Source of the DNA: Apostichopus japonicus | Lineage: Eukaryota; Echinodermata; Holothuroidea; Aspidochirotida; Stichopodidae | Length of the DNA: 64,000 bases | Assembly (NCBI RefSeq): GCF_037975245.1 | Contig: NC_092574.1 | Span: forward strand, 450,001 to 514,000 | Reading direction: 5' to 3' | In this document: positions 48,317 to 61,979 of the stretch, piece after piece | Layout: the number at the start of each line of letters is the position of its first letter | Position numbering within the stretch: the stretch's first letter is position 1 | Made by a program: the position numbers and the translations under genes | Notes under the pieces: generated by a model | Seen by the model: the letters and a program-made list of their open reading frames with translations, nothing else | What the model was told of the DNA's origin: nothing | Database searches by the model: none

Positions 48317-51122
48317 TTGCTCTGTACCTCGAGAGCGTGACGTATTTTGGATCGCGGGCTCGAGACCAGGTGGGGGCAGTTTGCTTTTGCCGCGATCTCA
48401 TACGGTCTCTGGGAACTTTAAGTATTAGAAACGAACATAGATTTATATCAACTGCTGTCGTGGCGCGGTTGGTTGCTCTGTACCTCGAGAGCGTGACGTA
48501 TTTTGGATCGCGGCTCGAGACCAGGTGGGGGCAGTTTGCTTTTGCGGCGATCTCATACGGTCTCTGGGAACTTTAAGTATTAGAAACGAACATAGATTTA
48601 CATCAACTGCTGTCGTGGCGCGGTTGGTTGCTCTGTACCTCGAGAGCGTGACGTATTTTGGATCGCGGGATCGAGACCAGGTGGGGGCAGTTTGCTTTTG
48701 CCGCGATCTTATACGGTCTCTGGGAACTTTAAGTATTAGAAACGAACATAGATTTATATCAACTGCTGTCGTGGCTCGGTTGGTTGCTCTGTACCTCGAG
48801 AGCGTGACGTATTTTGGATCGCGGGATCGAGACCAGGTGGGGGCAGTTTGCTTTTGCCGCGATCTCATACGGTCTCTGGGAACTTTAAGGATTAGAAACG
48901 AACATAGATTTATATCAACTGCTGTCGTGGCGCGGTTGGTTGCTCTGTACCTCGAGAGCGTGACGTATTTTGGATCGCGGGCTCGAGACCAGGTGGGGGC
49001 AGTTTGCTTTTGCCGCGATCTCATACGGTCTCTGGGAACTTTAAGTATTACAAACGAACATAGATTTATATCAACTGCTGTCGTGGCTCGGTTGGTTGCT
49101 CTGTACCTCGAGAGCGTGACGTATTTTGGATCGCGGGCTCGAGACCAGGTGGGGGCAGTTTGCTTTTGCCGCGATCTCATACGGTCTCTGGGAACTTTAA
49201 GTATTAGAAACGAACATAGATTTATATCAACTGCTGTCGTGGCGCGGTTGCTTGCTCTGTACCTCGAGAGCGTGACGTATTTTGGATCGCGGGCTCGAGA
49301 CCAGGTGGGGGCAGTTTGCTTTTGCCGCGATCTCATACGTTCTCTGGGAACTTTAAGTATTAGAAACGAACATAGATTTATATCAACTGCTGTCGTGGCG
49401 CGGTTGGTTGCTCTGTACCTCGAGAGCGTGACGTATTTTGGATCGCGGGCTCGAGACCAGGTGGGGGCAGTTTGCTTTTGCCGCGATCTCATACGGTCTC
49501 TGGGAACTTTAAGTATTAGAAACGAACATAGATTTATATCAACTGCTGTCGTGGCGCGGTTGGTTGCTCTGTACCTCGAGAGCGTGACGTATTTTGGATC
49601 GCGGGCTCGAGACCAGGTGGGGGCAGTTTGCTTTTGCCGCGATCTCATACGGTCTCTGGGAACTTTAAGTATTAGAAACGAACATAGATTTATATCAACT
49701 GCTGTCGTGGCGCGGTTGGTTGCTCTGTACCTCGAGAGCGTGACGTATTTTGGATCGCGGGCTCGAGACCAGGTGGGGGCAGTTTGCTTTTGCCGCGATC
49801 TCATACGGTCTCTGGGAACTTTAAGTATTAGAAACGAACATAGATTTATATCAACTGCTGTCGTGGCGCGGTTGGTTGCTCTGTACCTCGAGAGCGTGAC
49901 GTATTTTGGATCGCGGCTCGAGACCAGGTGGGGGCAGTTTGCTTTTGCGGCGATCTCATACGGTCTCTGGGAACTTTAAGTATTAGAAACGAACATAGAT
50001 TTACATCAACTGCTGTCGTGGCGCGGTTGGTTGCTCTGTACCTCGAGAGCGTGACGTATTTTGGATCGCGGGATCGAGACCAGGTGGGGGCAGTTTGCTT
50101 TTGCCGCGATCTTATACGGTCTCTGGGAACTTTAAGTATTAGAAACGAACATAGATTTATATCAACTGCTGTCGTGGCTCGGTTGGTTGCTCTGTACCTC
50201 GAGAGCGTGACGTATTTTGGATCGCGGGATCGAGACCAGGTGGGGGCAGTTTGCTTTTGCCGCGATCTCATACGGTCTCTGGGAACTTTAAGTATTAGAA
50301 ACGAACATAGATTTATATCAACTGCTGTCGTGGCGCGGTTGGTTGCTCTGTACCTCGAGAGCGTGACGTATTTTGGATCGCGGGCTCGAGACCAGGTGGG
50401 GGCAGTTTGCTTTTGCCGCGATCTCATACGGTCTCTGGGAACTTTAAGTATTACAAACGAACATAGATTTATATCAACTGCTGTCGTGGCTCGGTTGGTT
50501 GCTCTGTACCTCGAGAGCGTGACGTATTTTGGATCGCGGGCTCGAGACCAGGTGGGGGCAGTTTGCTTTTGCCGCGATCTCATACGGTCTCTGGGAACTT
50601 TAAGTATTAGAAACGAACATAGATTTATATCAACTGCTGTCGTGGCGCGGTTGCTTGCTCTGTACCTCGAGAGCGTGACGTATTTTGGATCGCGGGCTCG
50701 AGACCAGGTGGGGGCAGTTTGCTTTTGCCGCGATCTCATACGTTCTCTGGGAACTTTAAGTATTAGAAACGAACATAGATTTATATCAACTGCTGTCGTG
50801 GCGCGGTTGGTTGCTCTGTACCTCGAGAGCGTGACGTATTTTGGATCGCGGGCTCGAGACCAGGTGGGGGCAGTTTGCTTTTGCCGCGATCTCATACGGT
50901 CTCTGGGAACTTTAAGTATTAGAAACGAACATAGATTTATATCAACTGCTGTCGTGGCGCGGTTGGTTGCTCTGTACCTCGAGAGCGTGACGTATTTTGG
51001 ATCGCGGGCTCGAGACCAGGTGGGGGCAGTTTGCTTTTGCCGCGATCTCATACGGTCTCTGGGAACTTTAAGTATTAGAAACGAACATAGATTTATATCA
51101 ACTGCTGTCGTGGCGCGGTTGG
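48317..51122 (+). repeat. 1403-bp tandem duplication (9 monomers)
   Basis: About 48317-49719 and 49720-51122 are adjoining copies. Shared markers are a one-base deletion GATCGCGGCTCG (48508/49911), TTTTGCGGCG (48541/49944), two GGGATCGAG monomers, TATTACAAACG and ATACGTTCTC. The only difference noticed is AAGGATTAG (48887) against AAGTATTAG (50290). Confidence 0.85.
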
Positions 51123-54100
51123 TTGTGCTCTTTACCTCGAGAGCGTGACGTATTTTGGATCGCGGGCTCGAGACCAGGCCAGGGCAGTTTGCTTTTGCCG
51201 CGATCTTATACGGTCTCTGGAGCTTTAATTATCATAAACGAACATAGATTTATATCAACTGCTGTCGTGGCGCGGTTGGTTGTGCTCTTTACCTCGAGAG
51301 CGTGACGTATTTTGGATCGCAAGCTCGAGACCAGGCCAGCGCAGTTTGCTTTTGCCGCGATCTCATACGGTCTCTGGAACTTTAAGTATTAGAAACGAAC
51401 ATAGATTTACATCAACTGCTGTCGTGGCGCGGTTGGTTGTGCTCTGTACCTCGAGAGCGAGACGTATTTTGGATCGCTTGCTCGAGACCAGGTGGGGGCA
51501 GTTCGCTTTTGCCGCGATCTCATACGGTCTCTGGAACTTTAAGTATTAGAAACGAACATAGATTTACATCAACTGCTGTCGTGGCGTGGTTGGTTGTGCT
51601 CTGTACCTCGAGAGCGAGACGTATTTTGGATCGCGGGCTCGAGACCAGGTGGGGGCAGTTTGCTTTTGCCGCGATCTTATACGGTCTCTGGAACTTTAAG
51701 TATTAGAAACGAACATAGATTTACATCAACTGCTGTCGTGGCGCCTTTGGTTGTGCTCTGCACCTCGAGAGCGAGACGTATTTTGGATCGCGGGCTCGAG
51801 ACCAGGTGGGGGCAGTTTGCTTTTGCCGCGATCTCATACGATCTCTGGGAACTTTAAGTATTAGAAACGAACATAGATTTATATCAACTGCTGTCGTGGC
51901 GCGGTTGGTTGTGCTCTGTACCTCGAGAGCGTGGCGTATTTTGGATCGCGGGATCGAGACCAGGCCAGCGCAGTTTGCTTTTGCGGCGATCTTACACGGT
52001 CTTTGGAAGTTTAAGTATTAGAAACGAACATAGATTTACATCAACTGCTGTCGTGGCGCGGTTGGGTGTTCTCTGTACCTCGAGAGCGTGACGTATTTTG
52101 GATCGCGGGCTCGAGACCGGGCCAGCGCAGTTTGCTTTTGCCGCGATCTCATACGGTCTCTGGGAACTTTAAGTATTAGAAACGAACATAGATTTATATC
52201 AACTGCTGTCGTGGCGCGGTTGGTTGCTCTGTACCTCGAGAGCGTGACGTATTTTGGATCGCGGGCTCGAGACCAGGTGGGGGCAGTTTGCTTTTGCGGC
52301 GATCTCACACGGTCTTTGGAACTTTAAGTATTAGAAACGAACATAGATTTATATCAACTGCTGTCGTGGCGCGGTTGGGTGTTCTCTGTACCTCGAGAGC
52401 GTGACGTATTTTGGATCGCGGGATCAAGACCGGGCCAGCGCAGTTTGCTTTTGCCGGGATCTCATACGGTCTCTGGAACTTTAAGTATTAGAAACGAACA
52501 TAGATTTATATCAACTGCTGTCGTGGCGCGGTTGGGTGTTCTCTGTACCTCGAGAGCGTGACGTATTTTGGATCGCGGGATCAAGACCGGGCCAGCGCAG
52601 TTTGCTTTTGCCGCGATCTCATACGGTCTCTGGAACTTTAAGTATTAGAAACGAACATAGATTTATATCAACTGCTGTCGTGGCGCGGTTGGTTGCTCTG
52701 TACCTCGAGAGCGTGACGTATTTTGGATCGCGGGCTCGAGACCAGGTGGGGGCAGTTTGCTTTTGCCGCGATCTTATACGGTCTCTGGGAACTTTAAGTA
52801 TTAGAAACGAACATAGATTTATATCAACTGCTGTCGTGGCGCGGTTGGTTGCTCTGTACCTCGAGAGCGTGACGTATTTTGGATCGCGGGCTCGAGACCA
52901 GGTGGGGGCAGTTTGCTTTTGCCGCGATCTCATACGGTCTCTGGGAACTTTAAGTATTAGAAACGAACTTAGATTTATATCAACTGCTGTCGTGGCTCGG
53001 TTGGTTGCTCTGTACCTCGAGAGCGTGACGTATTTTGGATCGCGGGCTCGAGACCAGGTGGGGGCAGTTTGCTTTTGCCGCGATCTCATACGGTCTCTGG
53101 GAACTTTAAGTATTAGAAACGAACATAGATTTATATCAACTGCTGTCGTGGCGCGGTTGGTTGCTCTGTACCTCGAGAGCGAGACGTATTTTGGATCGCG
53201 GGCTCGAGACCAGGCCAGCGCAGTTTGCTTTTGCCGCGATCTCATACGGTCTCTGGGAACTTTAAGTATTAAAAACGAACATAGATTTATATCAACTGCT
53301 GTCGTGGCTCGGTTGGTTGCTCTGTACCTCGAGAGCGTGACGTATTTTGGATCGCTGGCTCGAGACCAGGTGGGGGCAGTTTGCTTTTGCCGCGATCTTA
53401 TACGGTCTCTGGAGCTTTAAATATCATAAACGAACATAGATTTATATCAACTGCTGTCGTGGCGCGGTTGCTTGCTCTGTACCTCGAGAGCGTGACGTAT
53501 TTTGGATCGCGGGCTCGAGACCAGGTGGGGGCAGTTTGCTTTTGCCGCGATCTCATACGGTCTCTGGGAACTTTAAGTATTAGAAACGAACATAGATTTA
53601 TATCAACTGCTGTCGTGGCGCGGTTGGTTGCTCTGTACCTCGAGAGCGAGACGTATTTTGGATCGCGGGCTCGAGACCAGGTGGGGGCAGTTTGCTTTTG
53701 CCGCGATCTCATACGGTCTCTGGGAACTTTAAGTATTAGAAACGAACATAGATTTATATCAACTGCTGTCGTGGCGCGGTTGGTTGTGCTCTTTACCTCG
53801 AGAGCGTGACGTATTTTGGATCGCGGGCTCGAGACCAGGCCAGGGCAGTTTGCTTTTGCCGCGATCTCATACGGTCTCTGGAGCTTTAATTATCATAAAC
53901 GAACATAGATTTATATCAACTGCTGTCGTGGCGCGGTTGGTTGTGCTCTTTACCTCGAGAGCGTGACGTATTTTGGATCGCGGGCTCGAGACCAGGTTAG
54001 GGCAGTTTGCTTTTGCCGCGATCTCATACGGTCTCTGGGAACTTTAAGTATTAGAAACGAACATAGATTTATATCAACTGCTGTCGTGGCGCGGTTGGTT

Positions 54101-57100
54101 GCTCTGTACCTCGAGAGCGTGACGTATTTTGGATCGCGGGCTCGAGACCAGGTGGGGGCAGTTTGCTTTTGCGGCGATCTCATACGGTCTCTGGGAACTT
54201 TAAGTATTAGAAACGAACATAGATTTACATCAACTGATGTCGTGGCGCGGTTGGCTGTGCTCTGTACCTCGAGAGCGAGACGTATTTTGGATCGCGGGCT
54301 CGAGACCAGGCCAGCGCAGTTTGCTTTTGCCGCGATCTCATACGGTCTCTGGAACTTTAAGTATTAGAAACGAACATAGATTTACATCAACTGCTGTCGT
54401 GGCGCGGTTGGTTGTGCTCTGTACCTCGAGAGCGAGACGTATTTTGGATCGCGGGCTCGAGACCAGGTGGGGGCAGTTTGCTTTTGCCGCGATCTCATAC
54501 GGTCTCTGGGAACTTTAAGTATTAGAAACGAACATAGGTTTACATCAACTGCTGTCGTGGCGCGGTTGGTTGTGCTCTGCACCTCGAGAGCGAGACGTAT
54601 TTTGGATCGCGGGCTCGAGACCAGGTGGGGGCAGTTTGCTTTTGCCGCGATCTCATACGATCTCTGGGAACTTTAAGTATTAGAAACGAACATAGATTTA
54701 TATCAACTGCTGTCGTGGCGCGGTTGGTTGTGCTCTGTACCTCGAGAGCGTGGCGTATTTTGGATCGCGGGATCGAGACCAGGCCAGCGCAGTTTGCTTT
54801 TGCGGCGATATTACACGGTCTTTGGAACTTTAAGTATTAGATACGAACATAGATTTATATCAACTGCTGTCGTGGCGCGGTTGGTTGTGCTCTGTACCTC
54901 GAGAGCGAGACGTATTTTGGATCGCGGGCTCGAGACCGGGCCAGCGCAGTTTGCTTTTGCCGCGATCTCATACGGTCTCTGGAACTTTAAGTATTAGAAA
55001 CGAACATAGATCTACATCAACTGCTGTCGTGGCGCGGTTGGTTGTGCTCTGTACCTCGAGAGCGAGACGTATTTTGGATCGCGGGATCGAGACCGGGCCA
55101 GCGCAGTTTGCTTTTGCCGCGATCTTATACGGTATCGGGAACTTTATGTATTAGAAACGAACATAGATTTATATCAACTGCTGTCGTGGCGCGGTTGGTT
55201 GTGCTCTGTGCCTCGAGAGCGAGACGTATTTTGGATCGCCGGCTCGAGAACGGGCCAGCGCAGTTTGCTTTTGCCGCGATCTCATACGGTCTCTGGAACT
55301 TTCAGTATTAGAAACGAACATAGATTTACATCAACTGCTGTCGTGGCGCGGTTGGTTGCTCTGTAACTCGAGAGCGTGACGTATTTTGGATCGCGGGCTC
55401 GAGACCAGGTGGGGGCAGTTTGCTTTTGCCGCGATCTCATACGGTCTCTGGAACTTTAAGTATTAGAAACGAACATAGATTTACATCAACTGATGTCGTG
55501 GCGCGGTTGGTTGTGCTCTGTACCTCGAGAGCGAGACGTATTTTGGATCGCGGGCTCAAGAACGGGCCAGCGCAGTTTGCTTTTGCCGCGATCTCATACG
55601 GTCTCTGGAACTTTAAGTATTAGAAACGAACATAGATTTACATCAACTGCTGTCGTGGCGCGGTTGGTTGTGCTCTGTACTTCGAGAGCGTGACGTATTT
55701 TGGATCGCGGGCTCGAGACCGAGCCAGCGCAGTTTGCTTTTGCCGCGATCTCATACGGTCTCTGGAACTTTAAGTATTAGAAACGAACATAGATTTACAT
55801 CAACTGCTGTCGTGGCGCGGTTGGTTGTGCTCTGCACCTCGAGAGCGAGACGTATTTTGGATCGCGGGCTCGAGACCAGGCCAGCGCAGTTTGCTTTTGC
55901 CGCGATCTTATACGGTCTCTGGAACTTTATGTATTAGAAACGAACATAGATTTATATCAACTGCTGTCGTGGCGCGGTTGGTTGTGCTCTGTGCCTCGAG
56001 AGCGAGACGTATTTTGGATCGCGAGATCGAGACCAGGCCAGCGCAGTTTGCTTTTGCGGCGATCTTACACGGTCTTTGGAACTTTAAGTATTAGAAACGA
56101 ACATAGATTTATATCAACTGCTGTCGTGGCGCGGTTGGTTGTGCTCTGTGCCTCGAGAGCGAGACGTATTTTGGATCGCCGGCTCGAGAACGGGCCAGCG
56201 CAGTTTGCTTTTGCCGCGATCTCATACGGTCTCTGGAACTTTAAGTATTAGAAACGAACATAGATTTTTATCAACTGCTGTCGTGGCTCGGTTGGTTGCT
56301 CTGTACCTCGAGAGCGTGACGTATTTTGGATCGCGGGCTCGAGACCAGGCCAGCGCAGTTTGCTTTTGCCGCGATCTCATACGGTCTCTGGGAACTTTAA
56401 GTATTAGAAACGAACATAGATTTTTATCAACTGCTGTCGTGGCTCGGTTGGTTGCTCTGTACCTCGAGAGCGTGACGTATTTTGGATCGCGGGCTCGAGA
56501 CCAGGTGTGGGCAGTTTGCTTTTGCCGCGATCTTATACGGTCTCTGGGAACTTTAAGTATTAGAAACGAACATAGATTTATATCAACTGCTGTCGTGGCG
56601 CGGTTGGTTGCTCTGTACCTCGAGAGCGTGACGTATTTTGGATCGCGGGCTCGAGAACGGGCCAGCGCAGTTTGCTTTTGCCGGGATCTCATACGGTCTC
56701 TGGAACTTTAAGTATTAGAAACGAACATAGATTTACATCAACTGATGTCGTGGCGCGGTTGGTTGTGCTCTGTACCTCGAGAGCGAGACGTATTTTGGAT
56801 CGCGGGCTCGAGAACGGGCCAGCGCAGTTTGCTTTTGCCGCGATCTCATACGGTCTCTGGAACTTTAAGTATTAGAAACGAACATAGATTTACATCAACT
56901 GCTGTCGTGGCGCGGTTGGTTGTGCTCTGTACCTCGAGAGCGAGACGTATTTTGGATCGCGGGCTCGAGAACGGGCCAGCGCAGTTTGCTTTTGCCGCGA
57001 TCTCATACGGTCTCTGGAACTTTAAGTATTAGAAACGAACAAAGATTTACATCAACTGCTGTCGTGGCGCGGTTGGTTGTGCTCTGTACCTCGAGAGCGA

Positions 57101-60100
57101 GACGTATTTTGGATCGCGGGCTCGAGACCAGGAATGGGCAGTTTGCTTTTGCCGCGATCTCATACGGTCTCTGGAACTTTAAGTATTAGAAACGAACATA
57201 GATTTACATCAACTGCTGTCGTGGCGCGGTTGGTTGTGCTCTGCACCTCGAGAGCGAGACGTATTTTGGATCGCGGGCTCGAGACCAGGTGGGGGCAGTT
57301 TGCTTTTGCCGCGATCTCATACGATCTCTGGAACTTTAAGTATTAGAAACGAACATAGATTTACATCAACTGCTGTCGTGGCGCGGTTGGTTGTGCTCTG
57401 CACCTCGAGAGCGAGACGTATTTTGGATCGCGGGCTCGAGACCAGGTGGGGGCAGTTTGCTTTTGCCGCGATCTCATACGATCTCTGGGAACTTTAAGTA
57501 TTAGAAACGAACATAGATTTATATCAACTGCTGTCGTGGCGCGGTTGGTTGTGCTCTGTACCTCGAGAGCGTGGCGTATTTTGGATCGCGGGCTCGAGAC
57601 CAGGTGGGGGCAGTTTGCTTTTGCGGCGATCTTATACGGTCTTTGGAATTTTAAGTATTAGAAACGAACATAGATTTATATCAACTGCTGTCGTGGCGCG
57701 GTTGGTTGTGCTCTGTACCTCGAGAGCGAGACGTATTTTGGATCGCGGGCTCGAGACCGGGCCAGCGCAGTTTGCTTTTGCCGCGATCTTATACGGTCTC
57801 TGGAACTTTAAGTATTAGAAACGAACATAGATTTACATCAACTGCTGTCGTGGCGCGGTTGGTTGTGCTCTGTACCTCGAGAGCGAGACGTATTTTGGAT
57901 CGCGGGCTCGAGACCGGGCCAGCGCAGTTTGCTTTTGCCGCGATCTCATACGGTCTCTGGAACTTTATGTATTAGAAACGAACATAGATTTATATCAACT
58001 GCTGTCGTGGCGCGGTTGGTTGTGCTCTGTACCTCGAGAGCGAGACGTATTTTGGATCGCCGGCTCGAAAACGGGCCAGCGCAGTTTGCTTTTGCCGCGA
58101 TCTTATACGATCTCTGGGAACTTTAAGTATTAGAAACGAACATAGATTCATATCAACTGCTGTCGTGGCGCGGTTGGTTGTGCTCTATACCTCGAGAGCG
58201 TGGCGTATTTTGGATCGCGGGATCGAGACCAGGCCAGCGCAGTTTGCTTTTGCGGCGATCTTACATGGTCTTTGGAACTTTAAGTATTAGAAACGAACAT
58301 AGATTTATATCAACTGCTGTCGTGGCGCGGTTGGTTGTGCTCTGTACTTCGAGAGCGTGACGTATTTTGGATCGCGGGATCGAGACCGAGCCAGCGCAGT
58401 TTGCTTTTGCCGCGATCTTACACGGTCTCTGGAACTTTAAGTATTAGAAACGAACATAGATTTATATCAACTGCTGTCGTGGCGCGGTTGGTTGTGCTCT
58501 GTACCTCGAGAGCGAGACGTATTTTGGATCGCTGGCTCGAGACCAGGCCAGCGCAGTTTGCTTTTGCCGCGATCTCATACGGTCTCTGGAAATTTAAGTA
58601 TTAGAAACGAACATAGACTTATATCAACTGCTGTCGTGGCGCGGTTGGGTGTTCTCTGTACCTCGAGAGCGTGACGTATTTTGGATCGCGGGCTCAAGAC
58701 CGGGCCAGCGCAGTTTGCTTTTGCCGCGATCTCATACGGTCTCTGGAACTTTAAGTATTAGAAACGAACATAGATTTATATCAACTGCTGTCGTGGCGCG
58801 GTTGGGTGTTCTCTGTACCTCGAGAGCGTGACGTATTTTGGATCGCGGGCTCAAGACCAGGCCAGCGCAGTTTGCTTTTGCCGCGATCTCATACGGTCTC
58901 TGGAAATTTAAGTATTAGAAACGAACAGAGATTTACATCAACTGCTGTCGTGGAGCGGTTGGTTGTGCTCTGTGCCTCGAGAGCGAGACGTATTTTGGAT
59001 CGCGGGCTCGAGACCAGGCCAGCGCAGTTTGCTTTTGCCGCGATCTGATACGGTCTCTGGAACTTTAAGTATTAGAAACGAACATAGCTTTATATCAACT
59101 GCTGTCGTGGCGCGGTTGGTTGTGCTCTGTACCTCGAGAGCGAGACGTATTTTGGATCGCTGGCTCGAGACCAGGCCAGCGCAGTTTGCTTTTGCCGCGA
59201 TCTCATACGGTCTCTTGAACTTTAAGTATTAGAAACGAACATAGATTTACATCAACTGCTGTCGTGGCGCGGTTGGGTGTTCTCTGTACCTCGAGAGCGT
59301 GACGTATTTTGGATCGCGGGCTCAAGACCGGGCCAGCGCAGTTTGCTTTTGCCGCGATCTCATACGGTCTCTTGAACTTTAAGTATTAGAAACGAACATA
59401 GATTTATATCAACTGCTGTCGTGGCGCGGTTGGGTGTTCTCTGTACCTCGAGAGCGTGACGTATTTTGGATCGCGGGCTCAAGACCGGGCCAGCGCAGTT
59501 TGCTTTTGCCGCGATCTCATACGGTCTTTGGAACTTTAAGTATTAGAAACGAACATAGATTTATATCAACTGCTGTCGTGGCGCGGTTGGGTGTTCTCTG
59601 TACCTCGAGAGCGTGACGTATTTTGGATCGCGGGCTCAAGACCAGGCCAGCGCAGTTTGCTTTTGCCGCGATCTCATTCGGTCTCTGGAAATTTAAGTAT
59701 TAGAAACGAACAGAGATTTACATCAACTGCTGTCGTGGCGCGGTTGGTTGTGCTCTGTGCCTCGAGAGCGAGACGTATTTTGGATCGCGGGCTCGAGACC
59801 AGGCCAGCGCAGTTTGCTTTTGCCGCGATCTCATACGGTCTCTGGAACTTTAAGTATTAGAAACGAACATAGATTTATATCAACTGCTGTCGTGGCGCGG
59901 TTGGTTGTGCTCTGTACCTCGAGAGCGAGACGTATTTTGGATCGCGGGCTCGAGACCAGGCCAGCGCAGTTTGCTTTTGCCGCGATCTCATACGGTCTCT
60001 GGAACTTTAAGTATTAGAAACGAACATAGATTTACATCAACTGCTGTCGTGGCGCGGTTGGTTGTGCTCTGTACCTCGAGAGCGTGACGTATTTTGGATC

Positions 60101-61735
60101 GCGGGCTCGAGACCAGGCCAGCGCAGTTTGCTTTTGCCGCGATCTCATACGGTCTCTGGAACTTTAAGTATTAGAAACGAACATAGATTTACATCAACTG
60201 CTGTCGTGGCGCGGTTGGTTGTGCTCTGTACCTCGAGAGCGAGACGTATTTTGGATCGCGGGCTCGAGACCAGGCCAGCGCAGTTTGCTTTTGCCGCGAT
60301 CTCATACGGTCTCTTGAACTTTAAGTATTAGAAACGAACATAGATTTACATCAACTGCTGTCGTGGCGCGGTTGGTTGTGCTCTGTACCTCGAGAGCGAG
60401 ACGTATTTTGGATCGCGGGCTCGAGACCAGGCCAGCGCAGTTTGCTTTTGCCGCGATCTCATACGGTCTCTGGAACTTTAAGTATTAGAAACGAACATAG
60501 ATTTATATCAACTGCTGTCGTGGCGCGGTTGGTTGTGCTCTGTACCTCGAGAGCGTGACGTATTTTGGATCGCGGGCTCGAGACCAGGCCAGCGCAGTTT
60601 GCTTTTGCCGCGATCTCATACGGTCTTTGGAACTTTAAGTATTAGAAACGAACATAGATTTATATCAACTGCTGTCGTGGCGCGGTTGGTTGTGCTCTGT
60701 ACCTCGAGAGCGAGACGTATTTTGGATCGCGGGCTCGAGACCAGACCAGCGCAGTTTGCTTTTGCCGCGATCTCATACGGTCTCTGGAACTTTAAGTATT
60801 AGAAACGAACATAGATTTATATCAACTGCTGTCGTGGCGCGGTTGGTTGTGCTCTGTGCCTCGAGAGCGAGACGTATTTTAGATCGCCGGCTCGAGAACG
60901 GGCCAGCGCAGTTTGCTTTTGCCGCGATCTCATACGGTCTTTGGAACTTTATGTATTAGAAACGAACATAGATTTACATCAACTGCTGTCGTGGCGCGGT
61001 TGGTTGTGCTCTGTGCCTCGAGAGCGAGACGTATTTTGGATCGCGGGATCGAGACCAGGCCAGCGCAGTTTGCTTTTGCCGCGATCTCATACGGTCTCTG
61101 GAAATTTAAGTATTAGAAACGAACATAGATTTACATCAACTGCTGTCGTGGCGCGGTTGGTTGTGCTCTGTACCTCGAGAGCGAGACGTATTTTGGATCG
61201 CGGGCTCGAGACCAGGCCAGCGCAGTTTGCTTTTGCCGCGATCTCATACGGTCTCTGGAACTTTAAGTATTAGAAACGAACATAGATTTACATCAACTGC
61301 TGTCGTGGCGCGGTTGGTTGTGCTCTGTACCTCGAGAGCGAGACGTATTTTGGATCGCGGGCTCGAGACCAGGCCAGCGCAGTTTGCTTTTGCCGCGATC
61401 TCATACGGTCTCTGGAACTTTAAGTATTAGAAACGAACATAGATTTATATCAACTGCTGTCGTGGCGCGGTTGGTTGTGCTCTGTACCTCGAGAGCGTGA
61501 CGTATTTTGGATCGCGGGCTCGAGACCAGGCCAGCGCAGTTTGCTGTTGCCGCGATCTCATACGGTCTCTTGAACTTTAAGTATTAGAAACGAACATAGA
61601 TTTATATCAACTGCTGTCGTGGCGCGGTTGGTTGTGCTCTGTACCTCGAGAGCGTGACGTATTTTGGATCGCCGGCTCGAGAACGGGCCAGCGCAGTTTG
61701 CTTTTGCCGCGATCTCATACGGTCTCTGGAACTTT
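51123..61735 (+). repeat. Right satellite block, 157-bp type
   Basis: Monomers with GGTTGTGCTCTG return and become the rule after about 56.7 kb. Markers hardly seen in the core are GAGAGCGAGACG, GATTTACATC, GAGAACGGGCC, GGGTGTTCTCTG, TCAAGACCGGGCC and CTTTATGTATTAG. Neighbouring monomers differ more from one another than in the 156-bp core, as expected nearer an array edge. Confidence 0.85.
51806..58130 (+). repeat. 2.82-kb higher-order repeat (about 18 monomers), three partial copies
   Basis: A marker pair, CATACGATCTCTGGGAAC followed about 90 nt later by GAGAGCGTGGCGTATTTTGG, occurs near 51835, 54654 and 57475, with offsets of 2819 and 2821 bp. The following monomer has TTTTGCGGCGAT and GGTCTTTGGAA each time. 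Monomers between the markers match only partly. Confidence 0.65.
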
Positions 61736-61979
61736 GATTTGATTTGATTTGATTTATTTTGTTTTTTCACGTGCAAATATACAAGGTGAAAGGAAGTCTT
61801 CTATAAAGCATACAATAGCTTAACAATGTAGAAGACTCCCTGAAGAAAGAAATGAGAAGAAAAAATTAAAGATCAAATTAAACGTTTCGACAATAAATCA
61901 ATTATATGATATTTTAATTAATATGATGCAATTATTTCTTTAATATAACATTTTCTAAATGTCCTACACGATAATTTAT
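61736..61979 (-). mobile_element. Inverted LINE 3'-end fragment at array edge
   Basis: Matches 10781-11024 with about four differences in 244 bp (one T deletion and three substitutions). It includes the tail of four pentamers and the stem-loop (61792-61803 with 61829-61840). It joins the satellite at GGAACTTT, the same place in the monomer as the insertion at 10781 to within one base. It stops at CGATAATTTAT, retaining only about the last 16 codons of the ORF. Confidence 0.9.

Larger units (their letters stand above)
14619..61735 (+). repeat. Main satellite array
   Basis: About 300 head-to-tail monomers in the same orientation as the left block, broken only by the 107-bp insert at 15501. From 14.6 to 51.1 kb most monomers are 156 bp, with scattered 155-bp ones (CTGGAACTTT instead of CTGGGAACTTT). 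Two interspersed classes differ at GGCCAGCGC and GGTGGGGGC, and secondary markers are GATCTCTTAC, TATTGGAAACG and GGCTCGGTTGG. Long uninterrupted frames on both strands follow from 156 being divisible by three; single-base indels and 155-bp monomers break them freely, so no coding is called. Apart from the named sub-features I see nothing else here. Confidence 0.96.

Noticed and set aside
1-61735. CRISPR-like repeat array
   Set aside because: Monomers are contiguous 155-157-bp units with no unique spacers, and the context is eukaryotic with LINEs.
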